Made by a program: the position numbers and the translations under genes
Assembly (NCBI GenBank): GCA_964593905.1
Contig: CAZQLE010000009.1
Location: 1-37,613 of the forward strand
Direction: 5' to 3'
DNA length: 37,613 nucleotides
Source: CAZQLE01 sp964593905
GTDB taxonomy: Bacteria; Chloroflexota; Anaerolineae; Anaerolineales; Anaerolineaceae
Shown: piece after piece, positions 24,257 to 33,112 of the stretch
How positions within the stretch are numbered: position 1 is the first letter of the stretch
Layout of the letters: the number at the start of each line of letters is the position of its first letter
The notes under the pieces: model-generated
What the model was told of the DNA's origin: nothing
The model's database searches: none
Seen by the model: the letters and a program-made list of their open reading frames with translations, nothing else

Positions 24257-24763
24257 ATGCCGGTCAACAATGTAACGCGCATGTTGGATGCCAAAAAAAT
24301 TCCTTACCAGGCCTTTGAACTGCCGGCCGAAAAACTGGGCGCGCTCGAAACCGCCCGGCTGCTGGGTGTAGACCCGGCGCAGGTATTTAAGACCATTGTG
24401 ATCTTGCGCGAAAAGGCCGGAAAACCGATTCTGGCGGTCATCCCTGGCACCGGCGAGGCCAATTTAAAGACCATCGCCGCCGCAGCCGGCGAAAAGAAAG
24501 TGCGGCTGCCCACCCAGCGCGAAGCAGAAACCGTCACCGGGCTGCAGGCCGGGGGCATTTCACCGCTGGCGTTACTGCAAAAAGGGTTTCAGGTCATTCT
24601 GGATGAATCGGCCACCCAGTTTGATGAAATTCACATCTCAGGCGGTCAGCGCGGATTGAATATCCGGCTGTCGGTCAATGCGCTGGTGGATCTGACCCGC
24701 GCAAAAAAAGCAGCCATCACCACCCCGCATCCGGCCGGTTCAAACCCGCTCGACGAGATCTAA
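24257..24763 (+). CDS. ybaK: YbaK/EbsC-type aminoacyl-tRNA editing protein
   Basis: 168 residues, the YbaK/ProX fold. The catalytic region FKTIVILREKAGKPILAVIP contains the conserved lysine used for deacylation. The segments GEKKVRLPTQREAETVTGLQAGGISPLAL and DESATQFDEIHISGGQRGLNI are characteristic. Family members hydrolyse Cys-tRNA(Pro) formed by prolyl-tRNA synthetase errors. It follows the PHP gene by two bases and is therefore in its operon. Its stop is ten bases from the convergent rtcB stop. Confidence 0.93.
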   Translation: MPVNNVTRMLDAKKIPYQAFELPAEKLGALETARLLGVDPAQVFKTIVILREKAGKPILAVIPGTGEANLKTIAAAAGEKKVRLPTQREAETVTGLQAGGISPLALLQKGFQVILDESATQFDEIHISGGQRGLNIRLSVNALVDLTRAKKAAITTPHPAGSNPLDEI

Positions 24764-24772
24764 GCCTGTTTT

Positions 24773-26224
<1,452 letters not shown>

Positions 26225-26232
26225 AACGCCTC

Positions 26233-26634
26233 CTAAACATCCATGACGATTCGGGCAGACCACTGCCCGGCGGCAAACACAATGATCAGATCGTGATAGG
26301 TCACTGCTTTAACCGCCTTTTCAAGATTCTGAATCTTCACCAGAGATACCTCAACCAGCATACGCTGCGGGGTCAGTTCCAGAATATTCACTGCCCGGCA
26401 GCCCAATCGATCTGACTCTTGAATATATAGCAGCTCACCGAGAAAAGAAACCAGCAAACTCTCATAATCGACCCCCTCAAAATTATATTGCCGTTTTTCG
26501 GGCGCAGACTCGGCAAAACAGAGGCCTTGCAACGCAACCATCCCGGCCGCCGCATCTTGAAACAGGCCCGGCAGTTCTTCTGCCCAGACCTCCAGCGCCC
26601 AATCGGCCGTGTGTTCAAGCTCGCGAAATCCCAT
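26233..26634 (-). CDS. Archease, RtcB activator
   Basis: 133 residues. The N-terminal motif EHTADWALEVWAEELPGLFQDAA and the C-terminal segment VKAVTYHDLIIV match archease, whose acidic residues help RtcB acquire GTP and metal and allow multiple turnover. The protein is slightly shorter than typical archaeal members. It lies directly upstream of rtcB in the same operon. The spacing to a GGAAAG ribosome-binding site is long, about 11 bases. Confidence 0.95.
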   Translation of the reverse strand: MGFRELEHTADWALEVWAEELPGLFQDAAAGMVALQGLCFAESAPEKRQYNFEGVDYESLLVSFLGELLYIQESDRLGCRAVNILELTPQRMLVEVSLVKIQNLEKAVKAVTYHDLIIVFAAGQWSARIVMDV

Positions 26635-26656
26635 AATTTATTTCTTTCCACTGACA

Positions 26657-26684
26657 GATATACAGACATGGTAACATGATTCAA
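26657..26684 (-). promoter_or_regulatory. Putative promoter of the archease-rtcB operon
   Basis: On the minus strand TTGAAT (26684-26679) and TATATC (26662-26657) are 16 bases apart. The gap to the divergent FHA gene is 105 bases. No rtcR-like activator gene or obvious sigma-54 site is present, unlike the enterobacterial rtc operon. Confidence 0.45.
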
Positions 26685-26725
26685 AATCCGAACACCCCAG
26701 TTTATAATCAAGGGATATGTATGGG

Positions 26726-26731
26726 TATAAT
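26726..26731 (+). promoter_or_regulatory. -10 box placed for a leaderless FHA transcript
   Basis: TATAAT ends eight bases before the ATG at 26740, so the transcript would begin at or within a few bases of the start codon. There is no ribosome-binding site; a second A/T-rich box (TATAAA) lies even closer. Confidence 0.45.
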
Positions 26732-26739
26732 TATAAAAT

Positions 26740-27501
26740 ATGAAATCAAGATTGGATTTGATCGAAGCCCAGCTTCAATCCTTTATTGAAGGGAGCGCTG
26801 TCTTTCTTTCGGGCGGAACCCGCCAGAACCTGCTGGCCAATCGTCTGGTGCAGGCATTAAACAATGCACTGGTTCAAGAAGAAAACGGCCAGATGACAGC
26901 GCCCACGATCTTCACGATTTTCATCGCGCCAGAGAATCTGGCCGTCTGGTCTACCCGGCCAGAATTGTTTGATTCGCTGGCCAGTATGTTGCAACAAACG
27001 GCCGAAGCCAACGGGCTTACTTTTTTGCTGCCGCCTTCCATTCGCCTGGCGGTGGATTCAAACCTGAAGCAGGAAGAACTGATTGTCGTTGCAGAGGTGC
27101 TGCACACCGATCATTCTGGCACGGCTGCCATGATACCCGATTTCGCCGCAGCGCCCGCGCGCCCACACTATCAGGGCGGCCCCTTTTTAATCATCGATGG
27201 TATCATTCATCCCTTGCAACAATCTGTGATCAATATAGGCCGGCGAGAAGAAAATCAAATTGTCATCCACGACCCGCGTGTATCACGCAGCCATGCACAA
27301 ATTCGTGCCTCGCACGGTGTTTATGTGATTTTTGATCTCAACTCAACCGGTGGCACCTTTGTGAACGGGGTGCGCATCACCCAGCAGCGCTTAAAGGCGG
27401 GGGATGTCATTTCTCTTTCAGGAGTCCCGCTGGTTTATGGAGAAGAAACGCTTGACCCGGGTGGAACAACCAACGCGGTTGATCTGCGCGGGATAAGCTG
27501 A
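26740..27501 (+). CDS. FhaA-like protein: DUF3662 plus FHA domain
   Basis: 253 residues. The N-terminal domain (about 1-125) resembles the FhaA N-terminal (DUF3662) module, and a C-terminal FHA domain covers about 155-245. The FHA phosphothreonine-binding core is visible as IGRREENQIVIHD, SRSHAQI and LNSTGGTFVNG. In Actinobacteria FhaA sits with RodA, PbpA and Ser/Thr kinases and controls wall synthesis; the neighbours here suggest a similar role. No kinase or phosphatase is in this window. It begins the envelope operon, and its TATAAT position suggests a leaderless mRNA. Confidence 0.88.
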   Translation: MKSRLDLIEAQLQSFIEGSAVFLSGGTRQNLLANRLVQALNNALVQEENGQMTAPTIFTIFIAPENLAVWSTRPELFDSLASMLQQTAEANGLTFLLPPSIRLAVDSNLKQEELIVVAEVLHTDHSGTAAMIPDFAAAPARPHYQGGPFLIIDGIIHPLQQSVINIGRREENQIVIHDPRVSRSHAQIRASHGVYVIFDLNSTGGTFVNGVRITQQRLKAGDVISLSGVPLVYGEETLDPGGTTNAVDLRGIS

Positions 27502-27510
27502 GAGCGAGCC

Positions 27511-27939
27511 ATGAGCGCAATCCTTGTCTTGATCCTCCGCTTCTTAATGGCAGCCAGCCTGTACGCATTTCTTGGTTGGGCACTGTATACCATTTGGAAC
27601 GAACTTCGTCTTACCAGCGAACTGGTCAGCCGTAAAGAAATTCCACAGATCACCGTGACAACCCATGATCTGGCCGAAGATATCATCCGCACCTACACAA
27701 CTCAGGAAATCATCCTGGGACGTGACGCTGCCTGCGAGTTGACCCTTGCAGATGATACAGTCTCTGCACGTCATGCGCGGTTAAGCTTCCATCACAAGCA
27801 GTGGTGGCTCGAAGATCTGCATTCCACCAATGGAACCTTTCTTAACGAAGAGCGCGTCACCACGCCCACTGTGATCATTTCGGGTGATGAAATTCGCTGT
27901 GGAAAAATTGGCGTCACCCTGGAGTTTTCTCCCCTTTGA
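27511..27939 (+). CDS. FhaB-like membrane-anchored FHA protein
   Basis: 142 residues. One N-terminal membrane helix (about 4-27) is followed by a short linker and a single FHA domain (about 66-142). Core motifs are ILGRDAACELTL, SARHARL and LHSTNGTFLNEERV, with the conserved G-R, S-x-x-H and N-G of phosphothreonine readers. The topology places the FHA domain in the cytoplasm. It matches FhaB/FipA in size and layout and follows the FhaA-like gene by nine bases, so the two readers probably act together on the same envelope process. Confidence 0.9.
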   Translation: MSAILVLILRFLMAASLYAFLGWALYTIWNELRLTSELVSRKEIPQITVTTHDLAEDIIRTYTTQEIILGRDAACELTLADDTVSARHARLSFHHKQWWLEDLHSTNGTFLNEERVTTPTVIISGDEIRCGKIGVTLEFSPL

Positions 27940-27976
27940 CCTGATATTTAGATCGGCTTGAAAAGGACAAACCCTG

Positions 27977-28846
27977 ATGAGCGAAACCCCCTTCCTGGCT
28001 GTAATTGGCGGCACCGGTCTGTATCAATTCCCGGCCCTGCAATCAATCGAAACCATCGAAGTCGATACACCCTTTGGCAAACCCAGTGCGCCGATCCGAA
28101 TTGGCAGGCTGGCCGGGCGAAAAGTGGCCTTTCTTGCCCGCCACGGAATCGGCCACCATATCCTTCCGCATGAGGTGAATTATCGGGCCAATATTTTTGC
28201 GCTGAAAAAGCTCGGGGTAAAACAGGTGATCGCCGTCAGCGCCTGTGGATCGCTGCGCGATGATTACGCCCCCGGCTCGGTGGTCATCCCAGACCAGGTG
28301 CTAGATTTTACCCGTTTTCGCAACCGCAGCTTTTTCGGCAATGGCGTTGCAGCACATGTGGGTTCAGCCCAGCCATTTTGCACCCGCCTGGCAGATGCAG
28401 CCTTCCACGCCGTCCAAAGGTATTCGAACTACGTACACCTGGGGGGCACCGCAATCACAATTGAGGGGCCCCGGTTTTCTACAAAAGCCGAATCAAACCT
28501 GTTCCGCGCCTGGGGAATGTCAATCATCGGCATGACCACCTCGCCCGAGGTTTTTCTGGCGCGCGAGGCAGAGCTGTGTTACACAGCCATTGCCCATGTA
28601 ACCGATTATGATGTCTGGCATCAAAGCGAAGAACCCGTCACGGTAGAGATGGTCATTCGCACGTTAAACCAGAATGTCGAAGTCATTCAGAATGCCATTG
28701 CCCACCTGGTCGAGACCCTGCCAGAAGAATGGGATGATGATTGTCTCCACGCCCTGGATAAAGCAATTATGACCCATCCAGACCACATTCCGGCCCAAAC
28801 CCGTCAGGATCTGGATTTACTGATCGGAAAATATTTACCCCGGTGA
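27977..28846 (+). CDS. mtnP: S-methyl-5'-thioadenosine phosphorylase (MTAP)
   Basis: 289 residues, purine nucleoside phosphorylase superfamily, MTAP branch. Landmarks are AVIGGTGLYQ with the phosphate-binding glycines, the phosphate/ribose segment ARHGIGHHILPHEVNYRANI, AVSACGSLRDDYAPGS, and the nucleoside site TIEGPRFSTKAE, which leads to MTTSPEVFLAREAELCY. The catalytic Asp lies in VTDYDVW. The enzyme splits methylthioadenosine with phosphate for methionine salvage. Weak AAGGAC before the ATG. Its stop overlaps the FtsW-PBP start (GTGA), which places this metabolic gene inside a cell-envelope operon. Confidence 0.93.
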   Translation: MSETPFLAVIGGTGLYQFPALQSIETIEVDTPFGKPSAPIRIGRLAGRKVAFLARHGIGHHILPHEVNYRANIFALKKLGVKQVIAVSACGSLRDDYAPGSVVIPDQVLDFTRFRNRSFFGNGVAAHVGSAQPFCTRLADAAFHAVQRYSNYVHLGGTAITIEGPRFSTKAESNLFRAWGMSIIGMTTSPEVFLAREAELCYTAIAHVTDYDVWHQSEEPVTVEMVIRTLNQNVEVIQNAIAHLVETLPEEWDDDCLHALDKAIMTHPDHIPAQTRQDLDLLIGKYLPR

Positions 28847-31470
28847 ACCGACTCTTTCCAATCACCTCCAACCCGCGCACCGCTCTGCAAAACCGGCTCA
28901 TGCAGTTGGCGGCAATTTTCTTGCTGCTCTACAGCATTATCCTGACCCTTTCACCGGCGGTTCGTTACCATACCTGGCTGGCTCCTTACAACTGGATGCA
29001 CTGGCTGGGTTTTGGGGTCTGGCTGATCGGTTTTGGCTGGATCACGCGTGTCCTTGAAAAACGGATCCCGGAACATGATGCATTTTTGCTGCCTCTGGCG
29101 GCGCTGTTAAGCGGCTGGGGGTTATTATCCATCTGGCGGCTGAGCGACCATTTTGGCCTGCGCCAAACAATCTGGCTGGCGGTAAGCCTGGGTGCGCTCT
29201 ACGGCGCACTCCATGTGCACACACCGCTGGTGTATTTGCGCCGGTTTAAATATCTCTGGCTCATGGGTGGGTTGCTGCTCACCATTCTGACCTTCTTTTT
29301 TGGAACCTACCCCGGCGGGGTCGGCCCCCGCCTCTGGCTGGGCTGCTGTGGGGTATATTTTCAACCCTCCGAACCGCTCAAACTGCTGCTCATCATCTAC
29401 CTGGCCGCTTATATGGCAAACCGCCTACCGCTCCAGAGCAGCCTCATGCAGCTCATCACCCCCACGCTGGTGCTGGTGGGCACAGCATTGGTCATTCTGG
29501 TGATCCAGCGCGATCTTGGCACCGCCTCGATCTTCCTTCTGCTTTATTTTGGCATCCTGTATCTGGTGACCGGTGACCGGAGGATTCTTGTCATTGCGGC
29601 GGTTGCCCTGCTGGTTGCCGGAGTTCTGGGGTTTGGTCTGTTTGCCGTGATCCGCGTGCGCATTGCGGCCTGGTTAAACCCCTGGCTCGATCCGGTGGGC
29701 AACTCCTATCAAATCATTCAATCCATCATCGCCGTCGCCGCCGGAAAAGTTCTGGGGCGCGGTCCGGGTCTGGGCAGCCCTGGCGTGGTTCCGATTGCCC
29801 ACTCAGATTTCATTTTCTCATCCATTGCAGAAGAAACCGGCCTGCTTGGAACCGGGGCTTTAATCACGCTGCTCGCCCTGCTGGCCGGCCGGGGACTGTT
29901 GATTGCCATGCGCGCTTCTTCCATCTATCAGCGCTATCTGGCAGCTGGCGTCTCGCTGGCAATCATTCTGCAGGCCATTTTGATCATCGGTGGAAATATT
30001 CGCCTGCTGCCGCTGACCGGGGTTACCCTGCCCTTTGTTTCGTACGGCGGCTCTTCTTTGTTGACTTCTTTTCTGTGCCTCTTTTTATTGCTGCTCATCA
30101 GCAGCCAACCCGAAGAAGAACCCGTACTGCTGGCCCGGCCCGGCCCCTATCGCTTTGTGGGTGCGGTGACCCTGACAGGGCTCTTTTTGACCATGCTGCT
30201 CAGCGGCTGGTGGGCAACCGTGCGCGCAGATGAGTTGATAGCCCGTGCCGATAACCCCCGCCGAACGGTGAACGAGCGCTTTGTTAAACGTGGTTCCATT
30301 CTGGACCGGCGCAATCAGCCGATTTCTGTCAGCAGCGGTGAACCGGGCAGTTATACGCGTCAGTATTTGTATCCGCAGCTTTCACTGGTCACTGGCTATA
30401 CGCATCCATTATACGGACAGGCCGGCATGGAGGTCAGTCTGGACCCCTATCTGCGCGGCTTGCAGGGCAACCCGGCTTCTTTGATCTGGTCGCGTGAGCT
30501 GCTTTACGGCCAGCCGCCCGAAGGGCTGGATGTTCGCCTTAGCATTGACTTAAATTTACAGCAAAAAGCTGATGCCCTGCTAAACGGCTCAACCGGCGCC
30601 CTGGTGTTGATGAACGCGCGCAGCGGCGAAATTCTCGCCCTGGCTTCGCATCCCAATTTCAACCCCGCCGAGATCGACGAAAACTTTGCCGACTGGTCTT
30701 CCGACCCCTCGGCGCCGCTGTTAAACCGCGCCACGCAAGGGCAATATGCTCCCGGCGCGGCGCTTGGGCCGTTTTTATACGCCCAGCAAAGACGTGATAT
30801 CAACCAGAGCAGCCTGATCGAAGAATCCACCCTGAAGTGGAAAGGCACTGATTGGGGCTGCGCACTGCCAGAGACCACCGGCAGCAGTCCGGGCGAACAA
30901 ATTGCCAGGGGTTGCCCGTGGGCGGTAAAACAACTGGCCGAGCGCCTGACCGCCGAGCAGTTATTATCTTTCTACCAGTCGCTGGGCTTTACAACCACGC
31001 CCGACCTGACCTTATTGCCCCTGGCAGAGGCCATTTCTCCGGCAGCAATCACCCGCCTAGAAGACCATCAACTGGGCCAGGGTGAAATTCTGGTCAGCCC
31101 ATTACAAATGGCGCTGGCCGCTTCAGCCCTGACTGCCGAGGGGCTGCGCCCCTCACCCTTGCTGGCCACCGCAGTCAACACCCCCGAAACCGGCTGGATC
31201 GTACTCCTGGGCGGCGAAAATGAGATTCAGATCAACGCAGATGCAGCCAATCAGGCTGTTGAAGATCTGGCAGCCGCAGATGCACTCACCTGGCAGGTCA
31301 CTGCGCAGGCCTGGAACGGCGGCGATAAACGTCTATCCTGGTTTATCGGCGGCACGCTGCCCGACTGGAAGGGAACCCCGCTGGCGCTGGCACTGGTGCT
31401 TGAAGACAGCACCGGTCAGCAGGCGCAGAAGGCCGGCCAATCCTTTCTAAACAGCATATTAAACCCCTAA
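28843..31470 (+). CDS. FtsW/RodA (SEDS) glycosyltransferase fused to an inactive penicillin-binding domain
   Basis: 875 residues from a GTG start. Residues 1-450 form a SEDS protein with about ten membrane helices. Its signatures are YPGGVGPRLWLGCCGVYFQP followed by SEPLK, the putative catalytic D322 in HSDFIFSS, and LPFVSYGGSS. After a further membrane helix, residues 470-875 match a class B penicillin-binding protein: VKRGSILDRRNQPIS, LSIDLNLQQKAD, GALVLMNARSGEILALAS and NRATQGQYAPG. All active-site motifs are lost: the expected S-x-x-K is A639-A-L-G642, the SxN position reads GCP, and the KTG position reads WQV. The polymerase half looks intact and the transpeptidase half looks dead. The gene is coupled to mtnP, and its stop overlaps the convergent epimerase stop. 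Confidence 0.93.
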   Translation: MNRLFPITSNPRTALQNRLMQLAAIFLLLYSIILTLSPAVRYHTWLAPYNWMHWLGFGVWLIGFGWITRVLEKRIPEHDAFLLPLAALLSGWGLLSIWRLSDHFGLRQTIWLAVSLGALYGALHVHTPLVYLRRFKYLWLMGGLLLTILTFFFGTYPGGVGPRLWLGCCGVYFQPSEPLKLLLIIYLAAYMANRLPLQSSLMQLITPTLVLVGTALVILVIQRDLGTASIFLLLYFGILYLVTGDRRILVIAAVALLVAGVLGFGLFAVIRVRIAAWLNPWLDPVGNSYQIIQSIIAVAAGKVLGRGPGLGSPGVVPIAHSDFIFSSIAEETGLLGTGALITLLALLAGRGLLIAMRASSIYQRYLAAGVSLAIILQAILIIGGNIRLLPLTGVTLPFVSYGGSSLLTSFLCLFLLLLISSQPEEEPVLLARPGPYRFVGAVTLTGLFLTMLLSGWWATVRADELIARADNPRRTVNERFVKRGSILDRRNQPISVSSGEPGSYTRQYLYPQLSLVTGYTHPLYGQAGMEVSLDPYLRGLQGNPASLIWSRELLYGQPPEGLDVRLSIDLNLQQKADALLNGSTGALVLMNARSGEILALASHPNFNPAEIDENFADWSSDPSAPLLNRATQGQYAPGAALGPFLYAQQRRDINQSSLIEESTLKWKGTDWGCALPETTGSSPGEQIARGCPWAVKQLAERLTAEQLLSFYQSLGFTTTPDLTLLPLAEAISPAAITRLEDHQLGQGEILVSPLQMALAASALTAEGLRPSPLLATAVNTPETGWIVLLGGENEIQINADAANQAVEDLAAADALTWQVTAQAWNGGDKRLSWFIGGTLPDWKGTPLALALVLEDSTGQQAQKAGQSFLNSILNP

Positions 31471-32384
31471 ACAGATGCGCTGCGCTTCAACGTAACCCGC
31501 AGTGCGCTCTCCAGGTCTGCCAGTTGAAAGGCGTAATTCAAGCGCGTCAGTTTCTCAGGAACGGCCCGCTGCCCATCCAGAACCAGGCTGCTCATTTCAC
31601 CCAGCACCAACCGCAAAGCGAGCGCCGGCACAGGCAGCCAGTAGGGTCGTTTTAAGACCCGCGCCAGAACCCTGCCAAAGTCCGACATCTTCACCGGTTG
31701 CGGCACACACAGATTAAACGGGCCGCTGGCGTCTTCCTGCGCCATTAAAAAACGAATCGCCCCAATTTCATCTTCCAGAGCAATCCACGGAAACCACTGC
31801 CGGCCGCTGCCCAACGGGCCACCGGCAAACAGGCGGTATTGCAACAACAAGCGCTGCAAAGCGCCTTGATGTGCATCCAGCACAATTCCAGTGCGCAAAA
31901 CAACCCGCCGGACACCCATTTGCTCAACCGAAGCGGTCGAGTTCTCCCATGCCACACTGACCTGCGCCAAAAAGTCCAGCCCGGCCGGCGATTGTTCGGT
32001 TACAACAGCTTCAGCAGAATAGCCATAATACCCAATTCCCGATGCCTGGATCAATACCCTGGGTTTGTGAACCGCAGCAGCAATCGCCTGGCTCACCGCC
32101 TGGCCCGCCAGGATCCGGCTCTTTAAAATTTTCGCTTTCTGTGCCGGGGTCCAGCGCCGCGCGCCGATATTCTCCCCGGCCAGATTCACAATGACATCAC
32201 TTGTTTCAACCAGTTCTCCCCAGCCCAGGGCAGTTGCACCATCCCAGACCACCGTATGCACGGCAGTTCCACCCCCTGTGGGTGGCCGCCGGCTCAAATG
32301 GGTCACGCTGTGGCCCTCGCTAAGCAAAGAAGAAGTCAACGCCATTCCCAAAAAGCCGCTTCCCCCGGTAATCAACACATTCAT
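31467..32384 (-). CDS. TIGR01777-family NAD-dependent epimerase-like protein
   Basis: 305 residues, extended short-chain dehydrogenase fold. The nucleotide-binding loop is ITGGSGFLG (6-14). The WDG...W segment, VNLAGENIGARRW, ASGIGYYG and the C-terminal WFPWIALEDEIGAI are characteristic of the YfcH/TIGR01777 group. The last part holds the DUF1731 region. Function is not defined for most members; some bind NADP. ATG 32384 is preferred over GTG 32387 because AGGAGG is six bases away. Its TAG overlaps the TAA of the convergent SEDS gene at 31467-31470. Confidence 0.92.
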   Translation of the reverse strand: MNVLITGGSGFLGMALTSSLLSEGHSVTHLSRRPPTGGGTAVHTVVWDGATALGWGELVETSDVIVNLAGENIGARRWTPAQKAKILKSRILAGQAVSQAIAAAVHKPRVLIQASGIGYYGYSAEAVVTEQSPAGLDFLAQVSVAWENSTASVEQMGVRRVVLRTGIVLDAHQGALQRLLLQYRLFAGGPLGSGRQWFPWIALEDEIGAIRFLMAQEDASGPFNLCVPQPVKMSDFGRVLARVLKRPYWLPVPALALRLVLGEMSSLVLDGQRAVPEKLTRLNYAFQLADLESALRVTLKRSASV

Positions 32385-32519
32385 CACTGGCCTCCTTTAT
32401 TCATTCAACCAGCAGCCGCGTTTTGTTTGCCCCGCAGCGCTCAGATACAAGAAAATCAAACAAACCTGCCATCAAACATTAAACATCAATACGCTGTTAA
32501 TTATCCATTAAATTAGAAG

Positions 32520-32528
32520 TGCTATAAT
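32520..32528 (+). promoter_or_regulatory. Extended -10 promoter of the HNH gene
   Basis: TGCTATAAT lies 24 bases before the ATG. Just upstream is the inverted repeat TTAAT-TATCC-ATTAA (32498-32512), positioned to overlap a -35 region, which could bind a regulator. Confidence 0.5.
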
Positions 32529-32552
32529 CAATTCATTAGACAAAAGGCGCAT

Positions 32553-33056
32553 ATGTCGGAGACTGTTCTTGTACTCAATGCGAACTATGAGCCAATCAAC
32601 GTGTGCGATGTGCGACGTGCAGTAAGTTTGATCCTGGCAGACAAAGCCGCTCTCATCATCAACGGGCGGGGTACCATTCATTCTGCCACGCGGTCATACC
32701 CCCTCCCCTCGGTAATTCAACTCTATGCAATGATTCACCGGCCACGGCTGCACCTGAAACTGACCCGTAGAGAGGTCTTTCGACGGGATAATTACACCTG
32801 CCAGTACTGTGGAAAAACGGCCGGATCGCTCACCCTGGACCATATCATCCCCCGTCACATGGGTGGGCAACACACCTGGGTTAACGTGGTCACGGCCTGT
32901 TCGCATTGCAATCATCGCAAAGGCGGGCGGCTGCTAAAGGACGCCAATATGTCGTTATTGCGCCCGGTGCGCGAGCCGCCCTATACCGCAGAATATATCT
33001 TTGGCCGCCACCTGCACGAATATACAGAATGGGAACCGTATATCACCGGCTGGTAA
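32553..33056 (+). CDS. Solitary HNH endonuclease-domain protein
   Basis: 167 residues. The N-terminal 70 residues (VLNANYEPINVCDVRRAVSL) are the conserved extension common in HNH proteins of cyanobacteria and Chloroflexota. A canonical HNH-zinc domain follows, with CQYCGK, the catalytic LDHIIPRHMGG and TACSHCNHRKG. The four cysteines bind one structural zinc. There is no intein, group I intron or methyltransferase around it, so it is not evidently a homing or restriction enzyme; it looks like a housekeeping nuclease of unknown role. It has its own promoter and AAAGG before the ATG. Confidence 0.92.
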   Translation: MSETVLVLNANYEPINVCDVRRAVSLILADKAALIINGRGTIHSATRSYPLPSVIQLYAMIHRPRLHLKLTRREVFRRDNYTCQYCGKTAGSLTLDHIIPRHMGGQHTWVNVVTACSHCNHRKGGRLLKDANMSLLRPVREPPYTAEYIFGRHLHEYTEWEPYITGW

Positions 33057-33112
33057 ATTTCAACCTCCACCGGGCGGCAGGGGCAGGCGCGCGCTGCAAC
33101 CAGGCAGGGATC

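Noticed and set aside
32553..33056. Homing endonuclease or restriction gene
   Set aside because: No intron, intein or methyltransferase context; the N-terminal extension fits the widespread solitary HNH family.
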